This document shows, piece by piece, positions 8,426-15,703 of a DNA stretch of 64,000 nucleotides; positions within the stretch are counted from its first letter, which is position 1, and each line of letters begins with the position of its first letter. The notes under the pieces were generated by a model, which saw nothing but the letters and a program-made list of their open reading frames with translations, was not told the DNA's origin and ran no database searches. The DNA is from Frankineae bacterium MT45 (GTDB lineage Bacteria > Actinomycetota > Actinomycetes > Mycobacteriales > Jatrophihabitantaceae): NCBI GenBank assembly GCA_900100325.1, contig LT629697.1, positions 2,601,423 through 2,665,422 of the forward strand, written 5' to 3'. The translations under genes were made by a program, and so were the position numbers.

Positions 8426-10654
8426 TCAGTCCGACGTCAGGATGACCAATTGCTGCGTCGCGCGGGTCATGGCGACGTAGCGATCGACCGCAGCGGTTAG
8501 TCCGTCACCATCGCCGCCGAATGACTCCGGATTCACCAGGACGACCAGATCGAACTCCAGGCCCTTCGCGAGCTCGGGGGTGAGCGAGCGGACCCGCGAG
8601 GTCGCGTCGAAGGTCGGATCACCGATAACACAGGCGATTCCGTCGACGTGCGTGGCTAGCCAGGTCTCCAGCGTCGTGCTCAGGTCGGACGTCGAGCCAT
8701 GGACGACCGGCAGGCCGTTGCTGCGCACCGAGGTCGGGACGTTAGCGTCCGGGAGCGCTGCCCGGATGATCGGCTCGGCCGCGGCCATCACCTCGGCTGG
8801 CGTGCGGTAGTTGATGCTCAGCGACGCCAGTGTGACCCGCTCGAGGCCGGCTTCGGCCAGGCGCTCCATCCACGACTGCGTGAATCCGTGCCGGGCCTGC
8901 GCTCGGTCGCCGACGATCGTGAAACTGCGGGACGGGCAGCGTAGTAGCAGCATCTGCCATTCGGCGTCGGTGAGTTCCTGCGCCTCGTCGACCACGATGT
9001 GAGCAAATGGCCCGGAGAACTGGTCACTTGGCGCGACCGGCAACCCTGTTTCGTCGACCAGCGCGCCCTTCAGGTCGTCGCCTTTCAGCATCGACATGAC
9101 GAGCAGTTCCGAGTCGTCGGCCGCGATCAGGTCCTCCACAACTCTGGCCATGCGAGCACCCTCGGCGGCTATCGTCGCCGCCCGTTCACTACGGCGTCGA
9201 GACGCGTCGGCGTCGCCGAGCCGCTGCCGGAGTGCGTCCAGCAGCGGCAGGTCGCTGAGCGTCCAGGCCCGAGGTTCTGCCCGCCGCAACAGTCGAATCT
9301 CGTCTCGCTCCAGCCAGGGCGCGCAGTGGCGCAGGTACGCCGGCACCGACCAGAGATCCGCCACTAGGTCGGTTGCCTGGAGCATCGGCCAGGCTCGGCT
9401 GAGGGCGCTGAGCAGCCCACGATTTCGTCGTAGAGACGCGCGCATCAACTCGGTCGACTCCGCTTCGTCCTGGTCGTCGCTAGCGGCGGCGTCGAAGCTC
9501 TCCATTAGCGTCGCGATCAATGCTTCGAGGATCTGCTCGCGCGCCTCGTTGTGCGGTGTACCGGGTTCAGGCGCTTCGAACGCATCGGCCCAATCCTCCG
9601 CGCTTAGCCTGAGGTCGCCCCACTCGGTGGCGACCGTTGTTCCGCTTGGCGGCGGTTCCTCGTAGAAGGCGACGGCCGTCTCCATGGCTCTGACCAGCTC
9701 CGCCGAGGACTTCAACCGCGCCACCGCCGGGTCGGTCTCGGCCGGCGCAGTGGCGCCCTCGGCGACGAGATCGCGCAGGGTGCAGGTCCGTACCCCCTCC
9801 TCGCCGAGGCTGGGCAGAACATCGTCGACGTACTCCAGGTACGGCTGATGCGGACCCACGAAGAGCACGCCGCCACGACGGTGGCCGAGTCTCGGATCCG
9901 AGTAGAGCAGGTAGGCGGTGCGGTGCAGCGCGACGACGGTCTTTCCGGTGCCGGGGCCGCCGTCTACGACGAGGGCGCCCCGCGAATCGGCCCGGATGAT
10001 CGCGTCCTGGTCGGCCTGGATAGTGCCGAGGACGTCCCGCATGCGGGAGGAGCGGTTGGCGCCGAGGCTGGCGATGAAGGCGGACTGGTCGTCCAGAGCG
10101 AATGAGCGGTCTGCGCCGGCTAACCCGTCTGCGGTGAACACCTCGTCCCAGTAGTCGACGATCCGCCCGGCCGTCCAGTGGTATCGTCGCCGACTCACGA
10201 GACCCATGGGATGGGCATGGGTGGCGGCGAAGAACGGCTCGGCGGCCGGCGAACGCCAGTCGACGAGGAGGCGGCGCCCGTCGGAGTCGGTGAGGCCGAG
10301 GCGTCCGACGTACACAGGGTCGCCGCCGTCCTCGGCGACGATATTTCCGAGGCAGAGATCGAGGCCGAAGCGACGCAGGGTGCGCAACCGGGCAGTCAGG
10401 CGATGAACCTCTTGGTCCCGATCCAGCGCCTCCTGTCCGATGCCGCCCGGAGCGTGGAGTTCGACGTCCAGACGCCTCTCAAGTTCGGCGATCGTCAGTC
10501 GCATGGTCTCGGCGATCGCCGCAAAATGCTGCTCATCCGCCGCGATCAGCGCCGGATCGGCCTTGGGGGAGAGGTGCTCCGGCAGGTCGAAGACGCTGGT
10601 CTCGCTGCGGTTCAAATCATTGGCTCCGATCGAGGGTGTGGGCTGCAGGTTCAC
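8426..10654 (-). CDS. helR: HelR-like RNA polymerase-recycling helicase (rifamycin tolerance)
   Basis: A UvrD/HelD-like superfamily 1 ATPase of about 742 residues. Walker A is GGPGTGKT (about 232-239), Walker B is HIVVDEAQELT, and motifs GDRAQ, SINYRTP and VAMTRATQQL follow. The N-terminal part (FDLPEHLSPKADPALIAADEQHF, quoted in part) is characteristic of HelR, which dislodges rifamycin-bound RNA polymerase in actinobacteria. A palindrome matching the rifampicin-associated element lies at 10694-10713, about 40 bases upstream, which supports HelR rather than generic HelD. The start is uncertain: GTG 10663, GTG 10654 or TTG 10615 (GGAG eight bases upstream) are all possible. Confidence 0.88.
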   Translation of the reverse strand: MNLQPTPSIGANDLNRSETSVFDLPEHLSPKADPALIAADEQHFAAIAETMRLTIAELERRLDVELHAPGGIGQEALDRDQEVHRLTARLRTLRRFGLDLCLGNIVAEDGGDPVYVGRLGLTDSDGRRLLVDWRSPAAEPFFAATHAHPMGLVSRRRYHWTAGRIVDYWDEVFTADGLAGADRSFALDDQSAFIASLGANRSSRMRDVLGTIQADQDAIIRADSRGALVVDGGPGTGKTVVALHRTAYLLYSDPRLGHRRGGVLFVGPHQPYLEYVDDVLPSLGEEGVRTCTLRDLVAEGATAPAETDPAVARLKSSAELVRAMETAVAFYEEPPPSGTTVATEWGDLRLSAEDWADAFEAPEPGTPHNEAREQILEALIATLMESFDAAASDDQDEAESTELMRASLRRNRGLLSALSRAWPMLQATDLVADLWSVPAYLRHCAPWLERDEIRLLRRAEPRAWTLSDLPLLDALRQRLGDADASRRRSERAATIAAEGARMARVVEDLIAADDSELLVMSMLKGDDLKGALVDETGLPVAPSDQFSGPFAHIVVDEAQELTDAEWQMLLLRCPSRSFTIVGDRAQARHGFTQSWMERLAEAGLERVTLASLSINYRTPAEVMAAAEPIIRAALPDANVPTSVRSNGLPVVHGSTSDLSTTLETWLATHVDGIACVIGDPTFDATSRVRSLTPELAKGLEFDLVVLVNPESFGGDGDGLTAAVDRYVAMTRATQQLVILTSD

Positions 10655-10693
10655 CGGCGACACCTGCCACGGCCGAGATTCTCCGGCAGTACC

Positions 10694-10713
10694 GGGGTCT
10701 TGCCGCAAGCCCC
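10694..10713 (-). promoter_or_regulatory. Rifampicin-associated element (RAE) upstream of helR
   Basis: On the minus strand this reads GGGGCTTGCGGCAAG followed by ACCCC. From memory of published work on Streptomyces rifamycin resistance genes, the 19-bp RAE is GGGGCTTGCGGCAAGGCCC or very close to it. The core is a perfect CTTGC-C-GCAAG palindrome (plus strand). It lies 30-80 bp before the candidate helR starts. Transcription of RAE-bearing genes is induced by rifamycins; that this copy is active is inferred. Confidence 0.85.
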
Positions 10714-10801
10714 CCACTCGGCTATATGTTGAAAGGGGAGGAGAGCTGCGTCCTGTCGCGTCCTGCCCGGTCGATCGTGCAGTCCGTGGCAGGGTGGGTC
10801 C

Positions 10802-11371
10802 GTGAGTGACCCGACCCGACAGCTCCTTCATCCACTACTCGCCGCCAGGTGGAGCCCGACAACCTTCGATGACTCGGAGGAGATCGGCGAGGCCGAGGTT
10901 GAAGCGATCTTGGAGGCGGCTCGCTGGGCTCCGTCCGCCGGCAACTCCCAGCCGTGGGTCTTCATCTTGGGCCGCCGAGGGGACTCAGCTCACGCTCGGC
11001 TCGTCCACCACCTTGCCCGCAGCGCACGGTCGTGGGCTGAGAACGCGGGACTGCTGGTCGCAAATCTCTCGCATCGACTGGTGGAGGAGACCGACTGGGA
11101 GTATTCGGAGTTTGCGCTCTACGACCTCGGTCAGGCCGTCGCCCACATGACTTTTCAGGCGTCGTCGATGGGGTATTCGGTGCGCCAGTTCCGCGCGTTC
11201 GACCGGGAGGGTCTTGCTGCCGAGTTCAGCGTTCCCCGGCACTGGGAGGTGACCACCATGTCGGCTATCGGGCGAGCGGCCAATGTGGTGAGCCGAACCG
11301 GGGGAGACCAACCCGCCCGCGAACGTCGTCCGGTCGCTGATCTTCGTTGGTCTGCGGAGGGCCCTCGGTGA
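10802..11371 (+). CDS. Nitroreductase-family flavoprotein
   Basis: A 189-residue FMN-dependent nitroreductase-type protein. The N-terminal FMN-binding segment reads LLAARWSPTTFDDSEEI, followed by EAARWAPSAGNSQPWVFI, and the second half carries ALYDLGQAVAHMTFQASSMGY, as in family members. It starts at GTG 10802, with CAGGGT six bases upstream. It is divergent from helR, so the RAE region separates the two, and rifamycin-linked co-induction is possible but not shown by sequence. Substrate unknown. Confidence 0.9.
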   Translation: MSDPTRQLLHPLLAARWSPTTFDDSEEIGEAEVEAILEAARWAPSAGNSQPWVFILGRRGDSAHARLVHHLARSARSWAENAGLLVANLSHRLVEETDWEYSEFALYDLGQAVAHMTFQASSMGYSVRQFRAFDREGLAAEFSVPRHWEVTTMSAIGRAANVVSRTGGDQPARERRPVADLRWSAEGPR

Positions 11372-11682
11372 TCACCCCGTCGCCGGTCACGTGCTAAGGC
11401 CGATCAGCCCTTTCTACCAGCGCCGCGAGGGTCACGTGCGAGTCGTGATTACTCGATTTTCTAAGCACGTTTGGCAAACACTAGTCCTACGCCGGACCAG
11501 ATACAGTCGTCGCCGTGGGGGGGTCCTCTGTCATGCGCTGCGGCATCGTCGTGCGCACGCCAGCTGAGGTAAGTGAATGCTATGCGTCGGTGTCACGCAG
11601 CTAAGCCGGCCCGAGGATCGACCTCCACGTTGTCACTATCGCGCGCCAATGCCGGCGCGCGACACGATGAGGAGGGAATCGC
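11372..11682. other. Intergenic region, probable long leader of the wall hydrolase gene
   Basis: No gene was found in these 311 bases. A TACAGT box at 11502-11507 could be a -10 for the downstream hydrolase, implying a leader of roughly 170 nt. Near its end is a strong hairpin (11639-11662) just before the GGAGGG ribosome site. The leader was compared by eye with the c-di-AMP (ydaO) riboswitch, which often precedes such hydrolases in actinobacteria, and no convincing match was seen. Confidence 0.4.
11639..11662 (+). promoter_or_regulatory. Hairpin just upstream of the ribosome site
   Basis: A perfect 9-bp stem (TCGCGCGCC, loop AATGCC, GGCGCGCGA) ends nine bases before the GGAGGG ribosome site of the NlpC/P60-like gene at 11683. 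It could act on translation or mRNA stability. There is no T-run, so it is not a typical terminator. Confidence 0.5.
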
Positions 11683-13182
11683 ATGTTACGAATTCGGAGA
11701 ATGGCCGGCCCATCGGCCGGACCGAGAGGCAGCCGAAGTGCACTCATCGGTGCCATAGCCGTCGTAGTTCTCGGCTTTGGCGCGCTCACCGGGCTAGTTC
11801 TCACACAGGCCGGAGCGGGCGCATCGACCAGAGGCGGGAGCATTAGTTCTTCAGAAGTCCTTACCCGGGCGATGACCTGGATCAGCCAACCGCCGCCTGG
11901 CGGATACAACGAACTCGGACATTGGGCTGCCCCCGCGATCGGGGAGTCGTACCGGACGGACTGCTCCGGATTCGTTTCGATGGCGCTTCACCTGACGTCG
12001 TCATTGACTACTGCCCAGATCGCATCGAGCAGCCTGTTCACTGCAATCGCCAAAGCCCAGCTTCAACCTGGAGACGTGCTGGACGCTAAGAACGGCGATG
12101 GCAGCAGTTTCGGCACCGGACATGTCGTCTTGTTCGATGGCTGGGTCGATGCTGCGCATTCAAAATACAACGGTTACGAATTCGGCTCCGGCGCCAAGCC
12201 GCAACTGCGTCAGATCCCTTACCCCTACTTCCCGAGTGATGGTCGGTTGTTTCTTCCGTATCACTACGTAAATCTCACCAGCTCAGGATCGGGAACTGGT
12301 GCGACCGCTGGATTCGAGACAGCGTTGCAGATCAATACCCACGATCTATGGACCCTCGGTGCCTCCGGAGACAAGGACTGGCAACTCGGCCCGAAGGCAG
12401 GGACAAGTCCGTCGATTGCAGCGTTGGCTGGGGGTGGCTACGAGGTGGCGTTCCAGGCCAACACCGGGTCGCTTTGGACAGTCGGCTCAGCAGGAAACAA
12501 GAACTGGGGTCTCGGCATGATGGCGGGGACCAGTCCTTCCATCACCGCACTCACCGGCGGCGGATTCCAGGTCGCGTTCCAGGCCAACACCGGGTCGCTA
12601 TGGACCGTCGGCTCAGCAGGAAACAAGAACTGGGGTGCCGGCATGGATCCCAAGTCAAGTCCCAGCATCACCAGCCAGGCCAACAACGGCTTCGAGGTGG
12701 CGCTGCAGATCAATACCCATGATCTGTGGACGCTAGGCACGACGCAGTCAAAGGACTGGAAGCTCGGCCCGATGGCGGGGACGAGCCCCTCCATCACCGC
12801 ACTCACCGGCGGCGGATTCCAGGTCGCGTTCCAGGCCAACACCGGGTCGCTATGGACCGTCGGCTCAGCAGGAAACAAGAACTGGGGTGCCGGCATGGAT
12901 CCCAAGTCAAGTCCCAGCATCACCAGCCAGGCCAACAACGGCTTCGAGGTGGCGCTGCAGATCAATACCCATGATCTGTGGACGCTAGGCACGACGCAGT
13001 CAAAGGACTGGAAGCTCGGCCCGATGGCGGGGACGAGCCCCTCCATCACCGCACTTGCCGGCGGCGGATTCCAGGTCGCGTTCCAGGCCAACACCGGGTC
13101 GCTATGGACCGTCGGCTCAGCAGGGAATCAGAACTGGGGTGCCGGCATGGACGCCACGTCAAGTCCGAGCATCACGAGCTAG
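11683..13182 (+). CDS. NlpC/P60-like wall hydrolase fused to a seven-repeat propeller
   Basis: A 499-residue exported protein. A signal anchor spans about residues 20-48. The peptidase-like domain carries the Cys motif DCSGFVSMAL (Cys94) and a histidine in GTGHVVLFDGW (His147), fitting NlpC/P60-type peptidoglycan hydrolases. From residue 211 to the end there are seven repeats of 42 residues, alternating two types (LQINTHDLWTLG and FQANTGSLWTVG). Seven blades with a Trp per blade suggest a closed beta-propeller of the tectonin/PLL lectin kind. At DNA level, 252 bp (two repeats) are perfectly duplicated. A GGAGGG ribosome site precedes the ATG. Sugar binding and wall targeting are inferred. Confidence 0.82.
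   Translation: MLRIRRMAGPSAGPRGSRSALIGAIAVVVLGFGALTGLVLTQAGAGASTRGGSISSSEVLTRAMTWISQPPPGGYNELGHWAAPAIGESYRTDCSGFVSMALHLTSSLTTAQIASSSLFTAIAKAQLQPGDVLDAKNGDGSSFGTGHVVLFDGWVDAAHSKYNGYEFGSGAKPQLRQIPYPYFPSDGRLFLPYHYVNLTSSGSGTGATAGFETALQINTHDLWTLGASGDKDWQLGPKAGTSPSIAALAGGGYEVAFQANTGSLWTVGSAGNKNWGLGMMAGTSPSITALTGGGFQVAFQANTGSLWTVGSAGNKNWGAGMDPKSSPSITSQANNGFEVALQINTHDLWTLGTTQSKDWKLGPMAGTSPSITALTGGGFQVAFQANTGSLWTVGSAGNKNWGAGMDPKSSPSITSQANNGFEVALQINTHDLWTLGTTQSKDWKLGPMAGTSPSITALAGGGFQVAFQANTGSLWTVGSAGNQNWGAGMDATSSPSITS
12541..13044 (+). repeat. Perfect 252-bp tandem repeat inside the propeller domain
   Basis: 12541-12792 and 12793-13044 appear identical base for base, and a third, slightly diverged partial copy follows to about 13125. 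Each unit encodes two 42-residue blades, so gain or loss of a unit changes the blade count by two while keeping the frame. Identity at third codon positions points to recent expansion or homogenisation. Confidence 0.92.
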
Positions 13183-13205
13183 TTCCGACTCTGAAGCGGG
13201 AATTG

Positions 13206-13244
13206 CGCCAGCAGGTGCCGGGTTTTTCCTGGCATCTGCTGGCG
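13206..13244. terminator. Bidirectional stem-loop between convergent genes
   Basis: A 14-bp stem with one G-U type mismatch (CGCCAGCAG... at 13206-13219 paired with 13231-13244) has an 11-nt loop that contains five T. It lies 24 bp after the hydrolase stop and just before the convergent PPOX-like gene ends. With the T-run in the loop rather than after the stem, it is an atypical terminator, as is common in high-GC actinobacteria. Confidence 0.6.
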
Positions 13245-13259
13245 TGTCATGGCACCGAC

Positions 13260-13775
13260 TCAAAGGCCGTGCCAAATCTGTCGTGGGCTGTATCCGTCTC
13301 GGCGGAGCCAGTGGTCGGTATAGACGATTCGACGTGGCGTGATGATCGTGAGTGGGTCGCGGGGCGGCTCGTTCACGCTACGGCCGCGCTCAACGTGATC
13401 TGATTGCCAGCGGAACGCGTCCCAGTAGTCGTCTGCCTCCGGCTCGTCGCGCTCGAGGGTGCGAGCGGTGCCAAATATCTGCGCGCCGCGACTGCTGGCC
13501 TGGCCGACGAGCGGAGCGACAATGCCTGCCGATACTCGCGAGTCTCGGCGAAGGTTGCGCGACTTGGGTGAGTCGTTCCAGGACGTGAACATGATCTCGA
13601 AACCAAGCGAGTAAAACCGCACCGGCGTAGCTGCCGGTGACCCGTCCTCGGCGACCGTAGCGATCACGGCAAGGTTCTGCGTTGACAGCAGATTGAGGAT
13701 TCGCTCCTCAAGCAGTTCAGGTGGGCAGGGCGCGGTCGGCGCGGGGCCCGCGAGCCAGGAGTTGGTGATTGGCAT
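13260..13775 (-). CDS. Pyridoxamine 5'-phosphate oxidase-like FMN/F420-binding protein
   Basis: A 171-residue split-barrel protein. It reads LLSTQNLAVIATVAEDGSPAATPVRF, then SPKSRNLRRDSRVSAGIV and GAQIFGTARTLE, the pattern of the PPOX-like group that binds FMN or F420. The ATG is at 13775, and TAACGT ten bases upstream is a plausible -10. It is convergent with the propeller hydrolase. Cofactor and substrate cannot be assigned. Confidence 0.85.
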   Translation of the reverse strand: MPITNSWLAGPAPTAPCPPELLEERILNLLSTQNLAVIATVAEDGSPAATPVRFYSLGFEIMFTSWNDSPKSRNLRRDSRVSAGIVAPLVGQASSRGAQIFGTARTLERDEPEADDYWDAFRWQSDHVERGRSVNEPPRDPLTIITPRRIVYTDHWLRRDGYSPRQIWHGL

Positions 13776-13829
13776 GGTCGCTGCGACGTTACCGGCTTCA
13801 TGCCATGTTTGAACGTCGCGAGCTCGGCG

Positions 13830-14231
13830 TCACACCCGAATGACAGCCGGTCCGCCGGCCTCTTCAATGGCGTCGAAGTCATCGTCCTGGGTGACGACGT
13901 CCATCCCGTTCGCGAGTGCAACAGCAGCAATCCACAGGTCATTTACCTTGGCTCGTCGACCAAGCTCCGCGAGTCGCACCCTAAGCTCCGCCCAACGACG
14001 TGCTGCCTCAGCCGTGACCGGCAGTGCCTCGACGGCGGATGCTGCACCCAGGGTCGACAAGCGCCGGGCGCGAGTCGCGGTATCGGCCGCCGCGAGCACG
14101 CCCGCATGCAATTCACCCAGTGTTACGACGCAGATCGTCGTCTGTTCGGGCAGGGCACCAACATCGAGACGGCGACCGGACTCGCGGGCGATCAGCACGC
14201 TCGTATCGAGGAGTGCGGGGCGCTCCGTCAC
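13830..14231 (-). CDS. vapC: VapC-like PIN-domain toxin
   Basis: A 133-residue PIN ribonuclease. The four acidic positions are visible: ALLDTSVLI near the N-terminus, VTLGELHAGV, KVNDLWIAAVAL, and TQDDDFDAI. The GTG start overlaps the stop of the antitoxin gene by 4 bp (14228-14231), the usual tight coupling of type II toxin-antitoxin pairs. PIN toxins of this type cut specific RNAs; the target here is unknown. Confidence 0.92.
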   Translation of the reverse strand: MTERPALLDTSVLIARESGRRLDVGALPEQTTICVVTLGELHAGVLAAADTATRARRLSTLGAASAVEALPVTAEAARRWAELRVRLAELGRRAKVNDLWIAAVALANGMDVVTQDDDFDAIEEAGGPAVIRV

Positions 14232-14485
14232 AGCGGATCGAGATCGTCAGTCGTGTCTGCGGCCAGTACCGCGAGGTCGTGGGTCAGCGCGGCGTCAGCT
14301 TGGTGATCCACGATCAGGGTGAGGAGGTCTGCCCTGCTGAAGAACTGCGGGCGTAGCGCACGAACCGGACTGAGCTCGGCCACGGGCTTGCCATTGACGG
14401 TGATGGTGATCCGAGTGCCGTCCGATACCTGACGCAGCACTTCAGCCGTGTGATTGCGCAGATCACGGGACGCGACCGAGGTCAT
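14228..14485 (-). CDS. vapB: VapB/Phd-like antitoxin
   Basis: An 85-residue antitoxin. The N-terminal DNA-binding part reads SRDLRNHTAEVLRQVSDGTRITITVNGKPVAELSPV (quoted in part: SRDLRNHTAEVLRQV), as in Phd/YefM proteins; the C-terminal half would bind the toxin. The ATG at 14485 is chosen over an upstream ATG because a TACGAT box lies seven bases before it, which also implies a leaderless transcript. An inverted repeat GCAAT-N9-ATTGC overlaps this promoter and may be the autoregulatory operator. Confidence 0.9.
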   Translation of the reverse strand: MTSVASRDLRNHTAEVLRQVSDGTRITITVNGKPVAELSPVRALRPQFFSRADLLTLIVDHQADAALTHDLAVLAADTTDDLDPL

Positions 14486-14492
14486 GTGCGCA

Positions 14493-14498
14493 ATCGTA
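14493..14498 (-). promoter_or_regulatory. -10 box (TACGAT) of vapBC, leaderless
   Basis: TACGAT on the minus strand ends seven bases before the vapB ATG, so transcription should begin at the start codon. GCAAT-N9-ATTGC surrounds it. Confidence 0.7.
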
Positions 14499-14578
14499 GC
14501 ATCATTGCCACACTGTCGCACTGCCATTCAGTGCGGCGGCAACCCCGCTCAGCATCGGCTCCGACCGCCGATGTTCGT

Positions 14579-14584
14579 TACGGT
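14579..14584 (+). promoter_or_regulatory. -10 box (TACGGT), leaderless, TetR gene
   Basis: TACGGT lies six bases before the GTG at 14591, the spacing expected when the first transcribed base is the start codon. Confidence 0.55.
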
Positions 14585-14590
14585 GGCCTG

Positions 14591-15202
14591 GTGAACGGAG
14601 CCCAAGTCGACAACGCGAGTGAGGTCCGGACGCGAAACGCGCGCGGGGAAGCTCGCCGCGAGGATCTACTCGGTCGAATCACTGACGATGTGGTCGCGAA
14701 CGGCCTCGCCGATTTCTCTCTGCGGCGCGCGGCGCGGGCGTGTGGGACGACGCACAAGGTGCTGCTCTATCACTTCGGAAGCCTCGAGAGCTTGTTGGCG
14801 ACCATCGTTCGGGAACTGCGTGGTCGACGGGTTCAGGTTGGGCTTAGCGCCTCCTCCATGGGTGGGACCACTCTCGCGGAGCGCGTCCTCTCACTCTGGC
14901 CCGGTTTGGTTGGGCCAGAGGCCGACGCTCTCGACCAGGCAGTCGGCCTGGCTATGACAGACCCTGCCCGATATGGATCTCTCACAGATACTGCGCTCGA
15001 CGAGTACCTGCCGGCCCTGCGCGGCATCTGCCCGGAAACTTGGGACGAGCCCCGCAAGCACGAGGTTGCCAGTCTGATTCTTGCCACGTTGCGCGGACTG
15101 GTCCTCACTCGCCGGACGTCTACGGTCCCGTTCGATCCGACGCCGGCCCTTGCCGCGCTGCAGCGAGCGCTTGATCGCGAGGAGTCGACTGACAGCAAGT
15201 GA
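14591..15202 (+). CDS. TetR family transcriptional regulator
   Basis: A 203-residue regulator. The helix-turn-helix region reads ARREDLLGRITDDVVANGLADFSLRRAARACGTTHKVLLYHFGS (quoted in part: FSLRRAARACGTTHKVLLYHF), typical of TetR proteins; the remainder is a helical ligand domain. It starts at GTG 14591. A 22-bp palindrome overlaps its stop codon, directly before the SRPBCC gene 21 bases downstream, which marks that gene as the likely target. Ligand unknown. Confidence 0.9.
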   Translation: MNGAQVDNASEVRTRNARGEARREDLLGRITDDVVANGLADFSLRRAARACGTTHKVLLYHFGSLESLLATIVRELRGRRVQVGLSASSMGGTTLAERVLSLWPGLVGPEADALDQAVGLAMTDPARYGSLTDTALDEYLPALRGICPETWDEPRKHEVASLILATLRGLVLTRRTSTVPFDPTPALAALQRALDREESTDSK

Positions 15203-15218
15203 ACCGTGTGGTTCACTT
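15197..15218. promoter_or_regulatory. TetR-type operator overlapping the regulator's stop codon
   Basis: Perfect 9-bp arms AAGTGAACC (15197-15205) and GGTTCACTT (15210-15218) flank GTGT. The element overlaps the TGA of the TetR gene and ends five bases before the ATG of the SRPBCC gene. Sequence and symmetry are typical of TetR operators; binding by the adjacent regulator is inferred. Confidence 0.7.
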
Positions 15219-15223
15219 GATCC

Positions 15224-15703
15224 ATGACCGATATACGACCACGGTCGCTGACCGCCTCCATCAACATTGCCGCGTCCCGAGAGGCTGTCTGGCGTGTCGT
15301 GGCCGACGTACGAAGGACGGGGGAGTGGTCGCCCGAATGCGTGAGCGTGACACCGATCGGTCGGCTTCGAGCCGGCTCGTTCTTACTCGGCCGCAATCGT
15401 CGCGGGCGAATTCGCTGGGTAACCCTGTCTCGAGTCACGGAGTGCGAACCGGCCGCCGCCATCGCCTGGACGGTTCTGACCAATCGGTCCCGGTGGCGGT
15501 ATGAGCTGCAGACCGACGCAAACGGGACCACGGTAATCGAAACGCGACGCACGCCACGTGGAGAGAGTCGATTCGCGTTGTGGTTCACCCGCGTCTTTCT
15601 GGAGGGCCAGGCTGTGCATGACGACGAACTGGAGTCCGGCATGGCAGCTGGCTTAGGCCGGATCAAGCGAATCGTCGAAAGTGTTCCGACCGTGGGGCCT
15701 TAG
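15224..15703 (+). CDS. SRPBCC (polyketide cyclase/dehydrase-like) protein
   Basis: A 159-residue START-fold protein. It reads LTASINIAASREAVWRVVADVRRTGEWSPEC (quoted in part: AASREAVWRVVADV), then WTVLTNRSRWRYELQ and a C-terminal helix with GLGRIKRIVES, as in polyketide cyclase-like family members. It probably binds a hydrophobic ligand. It follows the TetR gene, with a palindrome directly before its start. Its stop TAG (15701-15703) overlaps the stop TAA of the convergent GGDEF-EAL gene, and the tandem duplication begins in the same bases. Confidence 0.85.
   Translation: MTDIRPRSLTASINIAASREAVWRVVADVRRTGEWSPECVSVTPIGRLRAGSFLLGRNRRGRIRWVTLSRVTECEPAAAIAWTVLTNRSRWRYELQTDANGTTVIETRRTPRGESRFALWFTRVFLEGQAVHDDELESGMAAGLGRIKRIVESVPTVGP

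Noticed and set aside
11372-11682. c-di-AMP (ydaO) riboswitch in the leader of the wall hydrolase
   Set aside because: The leader is long and structured, but the conserved ydaO core could not be matched by eye.
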